Of a DNA stretch of 64,000 bases, positions 10,966-18,992 are shown piece by piece; the first letter of the stretch is position 1; the number at the start of each line of letters is the position of its first letter. Both the position numbers and the translations under genes were made by a program. The notes below the pieces were generated by a model. The model ran no database searches. It saw only the letters and a list, made by a program, of their open reading frames with translations, and was not told where the DNA came from. This DNA comes from Arthrobacter sp. TPD3018 (lineage in GTDB: Bacteria > Pseudomonadota > Alphaproteobacteria > Sphingomonadales > Sphingomonadaceae): contig QDFQ01000001.1 of NCBI GenBank assembly GCA_003075315.1, positions 248,001 through 312,000 on the forward strand, read 5' to 3'.

Positions 10966-12069
10966 TCAGGAGGCGGTGGCCGCCTTGATCGTGCCGTTGA
11001 GGCCGGCGGGGAAGAACCCGCCCGCGCTCGTCGCCGCGGCGTTGAGATAGACGATGTTGAGCACCTGGTTGGGGCTGCGGCTGTAGACGACGGCGTTCGC
11101 GTCCGCCGGCACGATGTTCGACACCGGGAAGGTCGGTGCGGGCGTCGGCGAGGCGGTTGCGGTGGGGGTCGGCGTCGGGGTGGGCGTGGGCGTCGGGGTC
11201 GGCGTCGCGGTGACGCCGCCCGCGGGCGCGGTGGTGGTGCCCGGGGTGATGCCCTGATCGATGTCGGTCGCGCCATCCAGGCTGTCGCGAGCGTCGGAAA
11301 TGCCCTGCACCCAGCCGATCAGCGGCGAACCCGAGACGAAGCCCTTGCGGTACAGTTCGCCGCGGATCGTCGCGGCGTGATACGCCTCGGTCGCCATGAT
11401 GCCGGCCGCGGCCTCGACATAGGTCTTGGTCAGCAGCGGCGCGGCGCCCTTGTATGCGGTGACGCCGACGTCTTCGAAGATGAAGGCGGCGAGGAGGAAG
11501 GCGTCCTCGTTCGCATAGGGATTGAACGTCTGGCCGGCGGTGATGATCTTGGCCGCGACCGCAGCGGCCGAGAAGGCACTGTTCGCGCCGACCGACAGGT
11601 CGAGCGCGGGCTGCGCGACCACCGTGCTGCTGCCGATCGCGTTGCGCAGGAAGGTGACGTGCGCAACCTCGTCCGCGGCGATTTCGCGGGCGTAGCGGGC
11701 GATGATCGGATCGGCGAAAGGCACCGCGGTGGCGCCGGTCGCATTCACCGAACCGGCGGTGCCGGCGCCGCCGAGCAGGCTGGACGAAATGCCCGCGCCG
11801 GTGGTGGCATAGGCATAGAATTGCGCTTCGAGATATTCGAGGTTGAGCGCGAAGTTCAGGATGTCCTGATCGTTATAGGTCGGCGTCGGGGTCGCCGTGG
11901 GCGTCGGCGTCGACTGGGCGGACGCGCCGCTGGCGAGACCCAGCGCCCCGGTGACGGCCATGGCGCCCAGCGCATCGCGGAAGAAGGCGCGGCGCTGTTC
12001 GCGGCGGTCGACGCGGGCGTCGAGGGCGGCGATCAGCCGGTCGCTGTCGATATCGGTACGGGCGGTCAT
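10966..12069 (-). CDS. Ferritin-like desiccation-related protein 2 (Tat, cleaved type)
   Basis: 367 residues from the ATG at 12069, which has GAGGA upstream; the frame is open further upstream but without a good start. Signal RRAFFR at 26-31 and cleavage-type ASAQ near 49-52 instead of a lipobox. Same domain as its neighbours: NLEYLEAQFYAYA, EIAADEVAHVTFLR, FEDVGVTAYKGA and ATEAYHAATIR. Unlike the others it carries a long Thr-Pro repeat in the C-terminal third (encoded near 11150-11215) before the conserved YSRSPNQVLNIVYLN and GGFFPAGLNGTI tail. It has its own 575-base upstream region and is probably transcribed with protein 1. Confidence 0.85.
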   Translation of the reverse strand: MTARTDIDSDRLIAALDARVDRREQRRAFFRDALGAMAVTGALGLASGASAQSTPTPTATPTPTYNDQDILNFALNLEYLEAQFYAYATTGAGISSSLLGGAGTAGSVNATGATAVPFADPIIARYAREIAADEVAHVTFLRNAIGSSTVVAQPALDLSVGANSAFSAAAVAAKIITAGQTFNPYANEDAFLLAAFIFEDVGVTAYKGAAPLLTKTYVEAAAGIMATEAYHAATIRGELYRKGFVSGSPLIGWVQGISDARDSLDGATDIDQGITPGTTTAPAGGVTATPTPTPTPTPTPTPTATASPTPAPTFPVSNIVPADANAVVYSRSPNQVLNIVYLNAAATSAGGFFPAGLNGTIKAATAS

Positions 12070-12644
12070 GACTTCAGGGTCCTCCCCAAACACGCGGGCG
12101 GCGGCGGACCGCCGAGAATGGCAACAGCCGTTCCGCATCCCGCCGGACGCGTCAACCCCGCAAGTCGGCGAAACCACTCGGCTCGGCGTGTCTTCAGGGT
12201 GGCGGAGGATGATCAACGTGTCGTCTTGCGGCGGCAGTGGCTCGCGCGAGGACGTGAAGGGAGAGCGGGGTTTGCGCGAAGGTGGGGAGATTTCAGATCG
12301 ATCGCTATCAGCCGCGCGGGCGCCCTCTTCACCCCGTCACCCCGGACTTGGTCCGGGGTCCACTCTGCGGCGAGGGGAAATGGCCGGAGCCTCATGCCGC
12401 CCCCCGTGCGGCCCGGTGGACCCGGAACGAGCCCGGGGTGACGGGTGGAGTTGGCAGGTGATGAGTTCAATCCGCAGATCTCTCTTTCGCCTGGATGGGG
12501 CAGCGCGCCCCTCAAAAATGAAAATCCTCCCCCACCCGGGGGGCAGGTGGAGGAGGATCCATGACCGGCCCGTCCACGGAAGGAACGGACGATCGCCGGG
12601 CACCCAAAGGGGGGAGGGGGAGCGGGTGCCCGAGGTGTTACCCG
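12070..12644. other. Long intergenic region inside the ferritin-like array
   Basis: 575 bases separating paralogues 2 and 3, with no credible gene. It holds a full copy of the ~108-base palindromic repeat at 12335-12443 and, near 12533-12605, a CCCACC/GGTGGGG-rich stretch with weaker hairpins. The promoter for paralogues 2 and 1 should lie at 12070-12330 on the minus strand. Confidence 0.5.
12335..12443. repeat. Palindromic repeat family A, copy 1
   Basis: Starts CGTCACCCCGGACTTGGTCC and ends with the near inverse, CCGGAACGAGCCCGGGGTGACG; the outer arms are ~28 bases, with an inner GC-rich loop. The same element occurs at 16275-16382, 18606-18713 and 18860-18967. Confidence 0.85.
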
Positions 12645-13703
12645 TTAGCCGAGGCCGACGGTGAAGGCGGGATTGGGATTGTTGGTGCCGTTGGGGAAGA
12701 AACCACCACGCGTGCGGTTCGATCCATTGACGTTGAGATAGGCGATATTGTGAACCTGCTGCGTCGTCCGGCTGTAGGCGATGCCGTTCGCGTCGGTCGG
12801 CACGATGTTAGAGATGCCGGTCGCAAGGTTGCCGATATTGCTGCCGGCAATGCCCTGATCGTCGTCGCCGTTGGTGCCGCCCGACGTGCCGTCGAGCAGA
12901 TCGCGCGCGTCGGAGATCTTGGTCGTCGCGGTGATGATGTCGGCGTTGGTGATGCCGCGATTGTACAGGATCGTGCGGACGAGGCCGGCATGATAGGCCT
13001 CTGCCGCGAGGATGCCTGCCGCCGCGTCGAGGTACATCGACGAGATGACCGGCGAGGCGCCCTTGTACGCGGTCACGCCGATATCTTCGAAGATATAGGC
13101 GCCGAGCAGGAAGTTGGTCGGGCTGGCGTACGGATCGAACAGGCCGTCCGCCGCGACCACGCCAGCGGCGCGCGCCGCTGCGGTGAAGGCGCCGGTCGAC
13201 GTGCCCGAGATGTCGATCGCCGGTTGCGCCACCACCGACGTGCCGAGTGCGGCGCGCAGGAAGTTGACGTGCGCGATTTCGTCATAGGCGATTTCGCGGG
13301 CGTACTGGCCGATCAGCGGATCGCCGCTGAAGTCGACCGCGCGCGGGAAGCCCGCCCCGCTGCCGGTGATGACGGCGCCCTGCGTGCCGCTGCCGGTCAG
13401 CTGCGCGGCGGTGAGGCCGGTGCCGAAGGCGGCATAGCTGTAGAATTGCGCCTCGAGATATTCGAGATTGAGCGCGAAGTTCAGCACCGCGACGTCGGTG
13501 CTGACCGCGGTCGGCGTCGGCGTCGGCGTGGGGGTGGGGGCCGGCGTCTGCGCGGAATCGTTGTTGTCACCGCAGGCGGCGAGCAACGACAGGCCACCGA
13601 CGGCGGCGGCGCCACCAACGGCAGTCTTCATGAAGGCGCGGCGCGCGTTGCGGCGGGCGGTCGTCTTCTCGATGATCTCGAGGACCGAAACTTCCTTGGT
13701 CAT
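12645..13703 (-). CDS. Ferritin-like desiccation-related protein 3 (Tat, lipoprotein type)
   Basis: 352 residues. Twin-arginine-like signal RRAFMK at 21-26, lipobox LAAC at 41-44, then a Pro-Thr linker. Ferritin_2 domain motifs are NLEYLEAQFYSYA, EIAYDEIAHVNFLR, FEDIGVTAYKGA and AAEAYHAGLVR, with the C-terminal tail YSRTTQQVHNIAYLN and GGFFPNGTNN. It starts 11 bases after the stop of paralogue 4, so the two share a transcript. The third motif has Ile where the paralogues have Val, a neutral change. Confidence 0.85.
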   Translation of the reverse strand: MTKEVSVLEIIEKTTARRNARRAFMKTAVGGAAAVGGLSLLAACGDNNDSAQTPAPTPTPTPTPTAVSTDVAVLNFALNLEYLEAQFYSYAAFGTGLTAAQLTGSGTQGAVITGSGAGFPRAVDFSGDPLIGQYAREIAYDEIAHVNFLRAALGTSVVAQPAIDISGTSTGAFTAAARAAGVVAADGLFDPYASPTNFLLGAYIFEDIGVTAYKGASPVISSMYLDAAAGILAAEAYHAGLVRTILYNRGITNADIITATTKISDARDLLDGTSGGTNGDDDQGIAGSNIGNLATGISNIVPTDANGIAYSRTTQQVHNIAYLNVNGSNRTRGGFFPNGTNNPNPAFTVGLG

Positions 13704-13714
13704 GTCGGGTCCCC

Positions 13715-14728
13715 TCAGTTCGCGCCGCTGGTGCGGATGGCGGCGTTGCCATTGTTGATACCGGCCGGGAAGAACCCGCCCGACGAGACCGCGGACCGGT
13801 TCAGATAGACGACGTTGAGCGTCTGCGCGGGCGTGCGGCTGAAGGCGAGGCCGTTGCTGTCGAGCGGCACGATGTTCGACACGAGGTTCCCCGACTGGGT
13901 GGTCGGCGAGATGCCCTGGTCGAGATCGGTCGAGCCGTCGACCGAGTCGCGCAGATCCGAGATCGAATCGGCGGCGGTGCGCAGCGATGCGACGTTGAGT
14001 CCGCGTGCATAAAGCGCGGTGCGGACCAGCGCGGCGTGATAGGCCTCTACTGCGAGGATGCCGGCGGCGGCCTCGAGATAGGTCTTGTTGTTGATCAGTG
14101 CGCCCGCTGCGCCCTTATAGGCGGTAACGCCGACGTCTTCGAAGATGTACGCGGCGAGCAGGAAGCTGTTGTCGTCGGCGTACGGATCGAAGCCGGCGAG
14201 CGACGGGCTCGTGCTCGACGCCGCGGCGGCGAAGGCGCCACCCGACGACCCGGAGATATTGATCGTCGGCTGCGCGGCGATCAGCGCGTCACTGCCGCTC
14301 GACCCGCGGATCGCGGTGCGCAGGAAGGTGACGTGGGCCACTTCGTCTGCCGCGATCTCACGCGCATAGGCGGCGATGGCGGGATCGGTGAAGTTGACCT
14401 TGCGCGCCGAGCCGGCGCCGGTGCCGGTGATGACGGCGCCCTGCGTGCCGACGCCGCCGGTCAGCAGGTTATTGGGCAGGCCGGTGCCATAAGCGGCATA
14501 GCTGTAGAATTGCGCCTCGAGATATTCGAGGTTGAGCGCGAAGTTGAGCACGTCGATTTCCGACAGCGCGGTCGACTGCGCGCTCGCGGCGGTGGCCAGC
14601 GAGAGGCTTGCGGCACCCGCGGCGGTCATCGCGGCGGCGCCCATCATGTTACGGAAGAAGTCGCGCCGGTCTTCACGGCGCCTCGCTTCGGCGTCGAACG
14701 CCTCGATGAGCTGATCCGTTTGGGTCAT
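13715..14728 (-). CDS. Ferritin-like desiccation-related protein 4 (Tat, cleaved type)
   Basis: 337 residues from the ATG at 14728 (AAAGG upstream). Signal RRDFFR at 21-26 and ASAQ near 48-51, with no lipobox and no Thr-Pro linker. Domain motifs: NLEYLEAQFYSYA, EIAADEVAHVTFLR, FEDVGVTAYKGA, AVEAYHAALVR; tail YSRTPAQTLNVVYLN and GGFFPAGINNGN. It is the promoter-proximal gene of the array and is divergent from the ECF sigma factor gene. Confidence 0.85.
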   Translation of the reverse strand: MTQTDQLIEAFDAEARRREDRRDFFRNMMGAAAMTAAGAASLSLATAASAQSTALSEIDVLNFALNLEYLEAQFYSYAAYGTGLPNNLLTGGVGTQGAVITGTGAGSARKVNFTDPAIAAYAREIAADEVAHVTFLRTAIRGSSGSDALIAAQPTINISGSSGGAFAAAASSTSPSLAGFDPYADDNSFLLAAYIFEDVGVTAYKGAAGALINNKTYLEAAAGILAVEAYHAALVRTALYARGLNVASLRTAADSISDLRDSVDGSTDLDQGISPTTQSGNLVSNIVPLDSNGLAFSRTPAQTLNVVYLNRSAVSSGGFFPAGINNGNAAIRTSGAN

Positions 14729-14927
14729 CGTCAGCCTGCCTTTCCTCACCTGTCCCGGCCAGCCTCGCGTACCCGGGGCGCGTCGATGCGCACGGATCGG
14801 GATGACCAGTCGCAGGTACGTTCGGTGGCGATAAAAAGATGCAAGAAACAAAAATAATTAATCTGCAGCAACTTGTGACGCGTTGAAGACTTGCCCGGCC
14901 GGCGGCGGCCGCTTAGCCTTCGCCCCC
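14729..14927. promoter_or_regulatory. Divergent promoter region: ferritin-like array / ECF sigma factor
   Basis: About 200 bases between the two divergent units. A conspicuous AT-rich segment at 14832-14870 (GATAAAAAGATGCAAGAAAC, then AAAAATAATTAAT) stands out from the GC-rich surroundings and is the likely promoter core for one or both directions. I could not assign -35/-10 elements with confidence. Confidence 0.45.
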
Positions 14928-15521
14928 GTGGTGCCCGCCGACGATCCTGCCGACCTGCCCTCAATTTCCGCTGCGGCGGCGCGTGCGCGCCTGGTCGAGG
15001 CGCTGATGGCGACGGGGGCGGCGGACCGCGACGCCTTCCGCCGCGTCTATGCGCTGACCTCCGCGAAGCTTTTCGGCATCTGCCTGCGTATCTGCGGAGA
15101 CAGGCAGGCCGCGGAGGACGTGTTGCACGACGTCTACATCACCATCTGGCAGCGCGCAGGCGCCTATCAGCCGGGGCGGGCCAGTCCGATTTCGTGGCTG
15201 GCGACGATCGCGCGCAACCGGGCGATCGACTGGCGGCGGCGGCACGGGCGCGTCACCGCGCCGATTGAGGAGGCCGAGGCGGTGGCCGATGGCGCGCTGC
15301 GCCAGGATGACGTGCTGATGGCCGAAGAGGCGCAGGCGCGGCTGCATCTGTGCCTCGAAACGCTGGAGGAACGGCAGCGCGGGGCGATCCGCCGCGCCTT
15401 CTTCGGTGGCCTCACCTATGCCGAGCTGGCGGTGCAGGCGGCGGTGCCGCTGGGCACGATGAAGAGCTGGGTGCGGCGCGGGCTGCTGGCGCTGAAGGGA
15501 TGCCTCGATGGCGAGCGCTGA
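14928..15521 (+). CDS. ECF-type RNA polymerase sigma factor (SigK-like)
   Basis: About 197 residues. Region 2 reads LFGICLRICGDRQAAEDVLH followed by DVYITIWQRAGAYQ and SWLATIARNRAIDWRRR; region 4 reads LEERQRGAIRRAFFGGLTYA followed by ELAVQAAVPLGTMKSWVRRG, the DNA-binding helices of sigma-70 ECF factors. The start is uncertain: GTG at 14928 or 14931 is chosen; a TTG at 14883 or an ATG at 15006 are possible. It overlaps the anti-sigma gene by 14 bases. Pairing with an RskA-like protein places it in the SigK/ECF19-like group. Confidence 0.88.
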   Translation: MVPADDPADLPSISAAAARARLVEALMATGAADRDAFRRVYALTSAKLFGICLRICGDRQAAEDVLHDVYITIWQRAGAYQPGRASPISWLATIARNRAIDWRRRHGRVTAPIEEAEAVADGALRQDDVLMAEEAQARLHLCLETLEERQRGAIRRAFFGGLTYAELAVQAAVPLGTMKSWVRRGLLALKGCLDGER

Positions 15522-16248
15522 CCAGGACGATATCGGGCCGGACGATCTCGCCGCGGCCGAACTGGCGCTGGGGCTGCTGGACGGCGAGGCGCGGACCGCG
15601 GCGCTGGCACGGGTGGCGGCGGACCCGGCGTTCGCGCTGGCGGTCGCCTGGTGGGAGGCGCGCTTTGCCGCGCTGTTCGCCGATGGCGCGGACGTGGCGG
15701 TGCCGCCCGCCGTGCTGCGGCGGATCGAGGCGTCGCTGGATGGCCTTGCGCTGGATGGCGGGCGCCGCGTAGTGGCCGCAAATGACAATCCGGGCGTCGG
15801 CGCATGGCGCGGCGCGGCGATCGCGGCGGGGCTGGCGGCGTGCCTGCTGCTCGTGGTGACGGTGATGCTGGCGCTGCGACCGGCGCCCGAACCCGTCCGC
15901 GTGCCGGTGCCCGTCGCGGCGCAGGCGCCGTTGCTCGCCGCGCTGGCGCCGAGCGAAGGCAAAGGCGCGCCGATCGCCGCGGCCTATGATCGCGAGAGCG
16001 GCGTGGTGCGGATCGGCGGCGCGGTGGCGGTGCCGGCCGGGCGGTCGGCCGAGCTGTGGGCGATCCGCGGCACCGCGGCGCCGCGCTCACTGGGCGTGAT
16101 GGCGGCGGGCCGGGTGGTCGTGCCGACCGCGCTGCGCGCCGAGATGGCGGCGGATACGGTGCTGGCGATCTCGATCGAGCCGGCGGGCGGGTCGCCGACC
16201 GGGTTGCCGACCGGGCCGGTAGTGGCGGCGGGGAAGCTGGCGGGGTGA
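15508..16248 (+). CDS. Anti-sigma factor, RskA-like
   Basis: 246 residues. The N-terminal ~70 residues form an anti-sigma domain (LAAAELALGLLDGEARTAAL, then VAWWEARFAALF), followed by one transmembrane helix near residues 108-130 (AAIAAGLAACLLLVVTVMLA) and a periplasmic RskA domain (SAELWAIRGTAAPRSLGVMA and LAISIEPAGGSPTGLPTGPV). Family knowledge: it holds the sigma factor at the inner membrane until regulated proteolysis. Translationally coupled to the sigma gene. A family A repeat follows 26 bases downstream. Confidence 0.9.
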   Translation: MASADQDDIGPDDLAAAELALGLLDGEARTAALARVAADPAFALAVAWWEARFAALFADGADVAVPPAVLRRIEASLDGLALDGGRRVVAANDNPGVGAWRGAAIAAGLAACLLLVVTVMLALRPAPEPVRVPVPVAAQAPLLAALAPSEGKGAPIAAAYDRESGVVRIGGAVAVPAGRSAELWAIRGTAAPRSLGVMAAGRVVVPTALRAEMAADTVLAISIEPAGGSPTGLPTGPVVAAGKLAG

Positions 16249-16274
16249 CTGGGGGCTGAGGTTCCTCTTTTGTC

Positions 16275-16382
16275 CGTCACCCCGGACTGGTTCCGGGGTC
16301 CACCGAGCCGCACGGGGGAGGCTGTAGCCTCGTGCCATTCCCCTCGCCGCAGAGTGGACCCCGGAACGAGTCCGGGGTGACG
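16275..16382. repeat. Palindromic repeat family A, copy 2
   Basis: CGTCACCCCGGACTGGTTCC at the left and the near-inverse GGAACGAGTCCGGGGTGACG at the right; same length and arms as copy 1. It lies between the anti-sigma gene and the convergent mipA-like gene, where it could also serve as a terminator hairpin. Confidence 0.85.
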
Positions 16383-16419
16383 GCGTGGGTGGGGAGAGGG
16401 TCGGCGACTCTCGACGGCC

Positions 16420-17271
16420 TTAGAAGGTGTACGCCACCCCCACCGCGCCCAGCCACTGGTTGCGCGAACCGGCAACGCTGACCACCGGACTGTCGCCGAA
16501 GTCGTTGAGCATGCGGCGATAGGTGCCGCCGGCGACGACCTTCCACCCGTGCAGCAGGTTACCGGTCAGCGAATAAGTGGCGAGGCCGCCCAGCGAATAG
16601 TTCTTCCAGCCGCCGCGCGCGTTGTAGGTCGGCAGGCCGCTGGCGATCGCCTGCGTCGGCGAGATCGAGAAATAGCTGGTCGCATAGCCGCGGCCCGCAT
16701 GTTCGGCGGTGGCGAACAGGCCGACCGCCGCCTTGGTGCTGAGCGGGGTGAGGTAGTTGATGCTCGGCTGCCAGATACCGCTGTCGTGCGCGCCGGCGAC
16801 GTCGTGGCGGTAGCTGAGCGAGACCGACAATTTGTCGTACGGGCTGGTGATGACGCCGGTCTTGCCGATGCCGACATAGCCGCCGAGTTCGATCGCGGTC
16901 TTCACCTTGCCGAGCGCCTTCACGCGCGGATCGTCGATGCTGTCGAGGCTGGAGCGGTTGAAGTTGACGACGCCGATCGGCCCGGCCTGCAGGTCCCACA
17001 CGGGGCCCGGTTCGTTGCGGATCAGGTCGACGCTGGCGCGGTTGCCGGCGAGCAGGAAGGCATAGCCCTTCACCGAACCGACCGCGGCGGGCGCGGGCAC
17101 CCAGCGATAGTCGTTCGAGCCTTCATAGTCGCTGAGGTACACGCCGGCGACGCCAGCGGTGATCGTGTCGCGGTTCGTGTCGAACTCCGCGGGGGTTTCC
17201 TGCGCGCACGCAGGAGCGGCGAACGCGGCCGCCGCGACGAGCGCGAGCGGCATGATGTGCTTGAACGACAC
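16420..17271 (-). CDS. MipA/OmpV-family outer membrane protein
   Basis: 283 residues starting at GTG 17271 with GGAG eight bases upstream. Signal peptide ending APACA-Q near residue 24, then a beta-barrel pattern with the family segments GVAGVYLSDYEGSNDYRWVP near the N-terminus and WLGAVGVAYTF at the C-terminus, ending in Phe as outer membrane barrels do. MipA was described as a murein-synthase scaffold and OmpV as an outer membrane protein; the role here cannot be told from sequence. Confidence 0.88.
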   Translation of the reverse strand: MSFKHIMPLALVAAAAFAAPACAQETPAEFDTNRDTITAGVAGVYLSDYEGSNDYRWVPAPAAVGSVKGYAFLLAGNRASVDLIRNEPGPVWDLQAGPIGVVNFNRSSLDSIDDPRVKALGKVKTAIELGGYVGIGKTGVITSPYDKLSVSLSYRHDVAGAHDSGIWQPSINYLTPLSTKAAVGLFATAEHAGRGYATSYFSISPTQAIASGLPTYNARGGWKNYSLGGLATYSLTGNLLHGWKVVAGGTYRRMLNDFGDSPVVSVAGSRNQWLGAVGVAYTF

Positions 17272-17338
17272 GAGGAAAGCTCCAACCTGTTACGTCACCG
17301 TAACGCAGCGGTTGCGGAATCTATCCCGTGCCGGCCGC

Positions 17339-17857
17339 TCAGAAGATATAGCGCATTCTGATCTGTTGCTGATTTACATCAGTCGTCACCGCGAAGCGCG
17401 CGGCGGCGAAGCGCGGCGCGCCGAAGCGGATCGGCGGGTTGCGGGAAAAGCCGAAGCCTTCGCGCGGGATGCCGGCGAGCGTGTCGAGCTTCGCATTGTT
17501 GTTTTCGTCGTGGATCACCGCGACCGCATAATTGCCGAGCGGCAGGCCGTCGAAGCGCAGCGCGTGCGTGGCGGCGGGCACGGAGCGGGTGACGGCATTG
17601 GCATCGTCGACGCAGGCGGGGAAATTATCCGGATCCGCCGTCAGGCAGACACGCAGACTGCCCTTGGCCGAGCGCATCTGGCTGACGCCGACGTCAAGCC
17701 GCGCGATCGGCGCGGCGCCCAGCATCAGCACCGCCGCCGGCAGCAGGCCCGCCAGCGCCAGCGTGCGCGCGTGCCGCCTTGGCGTGGCTGCGCGAAAAGT
17801 CCCCGACCCCCCGGTCGGTGCCGCACAGGCGATCCCAGAAGCGGAAATACAGCCCAT
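17339..17857 (-). CDS. DUF2141-domain exported protein
   Basis: Small secreted protein. The DUF2141 core is clear: LRVCLTADPDNFPAC, then the family signature GNYAVAVIHDENNNAKLDT followed by GIPREGFGFSRNP. A hydrophobic signal (TLALAGLLPAAVLMLGAAPI) precedes it. Start codons are awkward: the nearest in-frame ones upstream of the signal are ATG 17857 or 17878, giving a long basic leader, and both lie inside the 3' end of the sterol-desaturase gene (overlap of 164 bases or more). Function unknown. Confidence 0.75.
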   Translation of the reverse strand: MGCISASGIACAAPTGGSGTFRAATPRRHARTLALAGLLPAAVLMLGAAPIARLDVGVSQMRSAKGSLRVCLTADPDNFPACVDDANAVTRSVPAATHALRFDGLPLGNYAVAVIHDENNNAKLDTLAGIPREGFGFSRNPPIRFGAPRFAAARFAVTTDVNQQQIRMRYIF

Positions 17858-18506
17858 AATTGCACCCGTATTGCTCATGATGGCGTTGATGATGGCTCGC
17901 GGTGATGAGCCAGCCCCCCAATGGTCCCCCCCACATGAACCGCGGGAAAACCTCCCATCCCATGTGGTTGGTTACGCCCATAACGGTCATGAGGCCGAGC
18001 ACGAAGCCCAGCGCGCCGATGTGGATCGGAATCAGCAGCACCAGTAGCGGAATTACCACAGCGCCGGTCACCGCCTCGATCGGGTGGAACGCCATCGCCG
18101 CCCAGGCGGTGGGCGGCCGGCTGGCATGGTGGACGGCGTGCGCGGCCTTGAACACCGCGGGCCGGTGCATCCAGCGATGCGTCCAGTAGAACCAAGTGTC
18201 GTGGAGGAACAGGTATACGACGACCGACAGCGGGACATACCAGAGCGGCCGCGCGTGGACGTCGTCGTAGATGCGCGTCCAGCCATGCGCCTTCCACCCC
18301 CAGGCGAGGATGCCCGCGGGCACGCCGTAGATCGCGGCGGAGGCGAGGCTCCAGGCGATCTCGCGCCGCATCTGCGCATCGAGGCCGCGGTAGAGGCCGG
18401 GGTGCTTCAGACGCGTCGCCGCGGCGAAGGCACCCGAGACGATCAGATACCGGACGCCGACGATCAGCGTCATCGCCAAGGCGGACAGGGTGACGGCGAG
18501 CAGCAT
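17694..18506 (-). CDS. Sterol desaturase / fatty acid hydroxylase family membrane protein
   Basis: 270 residues, start at ATG 18506. Integral membrane di-iron oxygenase of the FA_hydroxylase superfamily. The histidine boxes are present: HDTWFYWTHRWMH, HAVHH and HHQRHHEQY, with hydrophobic helices before and between. Related enzymes hydroxylate or desaturate lipids or carotenoids; the substrate is not determinable here. The last ~33 residues (after GTDRGVGDF) are Ala/Gly/Arg rich and read over the start of the DUF2141 gene, so the natural end may be compromised by a frameshift or is a tolerated extension. Confidence 0.85.
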   Translation of the reverse strand: MLLAVTLSALAMTLIVGVRYLIVSGAFAAATRLKHPGLYRGLDAQMRREIAWSLASAAIYGVPAGILAWGWKAHGWTRIYDDVHARPLWYVPLSVVVYLFLHDTWFYWTHRWMHRPAVFKAAHAVHHASRPPTAWAAMAFHPIEAVTGAVVIPLLVLLIPIHIGALGFVLGLMTVMGVTNHMGWEVFPRFMWGGPLGGWLITASHHQRHHEQYGCNYGLYFRFWDRLCGTDRGVGDFSRSHAKAARAHAGAGGPAAGGGADAGRRADRAA

Positions 18507-18605
18507 AAGCGTGGTGTAGCGGATTGTGGGGGTGGGGGATACGGGGTGCCCGCATCCGTTCGTCACCCTGGCTTTGGTGGAGGATGAGGGTGGCCGCATT
18601 CCCTA

Positions 18606-18713
18606 CGTCACCCCGGACTTGTTCCGGGGTCCACCGGGCCGCGGGGGGACGGCAAGAGGCTCCGGCCATCCCCCTCGCCGCGGAGTGGACCCCGGAACGA
18701 GTCCGGGGTGACG
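18606..18713. repeat. Palindromic repeat family A, copy 3
   Basis: CGTCACCCCGGACTTGTTCC on the left and GGAACGAGTCCGGGGTGACG on the right. Apart from a few bases in the loop it is nearly identical to copy 4. Confidence 0.9.
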
Positions 18714-18859
18714 GTGTCTATGGGGCGTGTGTCAGGGATTTAGGGCGGGGACGGTGGTTTTTGTCGCGTCGCTGCTCGTTGCGTTGTCGGCTTGGCGGCG
18801 GGCCGTGGTGGTGACGTCGCCTTGGCGTGTGGTGGATGGGGGCCGCCCTACACCCCCTA

Positions 18860-18967
18860 CGTCACCCCGGACTTGTTCCGGGGTCCACCGGGCCGCGGGG
18901 GGGCGGCAAGAGGCACTGGCCATGCCCCTCTCCGCGGAGTGGACCCCGGACCAAGTCCGGGGTGACG
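18860..18967. repeat. Palindromic repeat family A, copy 4
   Basis: CGTCACCCCGGACTTGTTCC on the left; right arm CCGGACCAAGTCCGGGGTGACG. Sits 25 bases after the stop of the GNAT gene and may act as its terminator. Confidence 0.9.
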
Positions 18968-18992
18968 GTGTGATTGTGGGCGGGGGCGCCGC

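Larger units (their letters stand above)
18507..18992. other. Repeat-filled intergenic region
   Basis: About 490 bases with no credible gene. It contains family A repeats at 18606-18713 and 18860-18967, in the same orientation, 146 bases apart. The spacer (18714-18859) is a G/T-rich stretch with no coding signal. Confidence 0.6.

Noticed and set aside
12070..14928. Shared hexamer GGATGA (14800-14805 and 12207-12212) as an ECF sigma promoter element for the ferritin-like genes
   Set aside because: Only six bases match, no consistent -10 partner was found at the expected spacing, and such a hexamer is common by chance.
12335..18967. CRISPR array from repeated palindromes
   Set aside because: The copies are far apart, unevenly spaced, separated by genes, and no cas genes are present.
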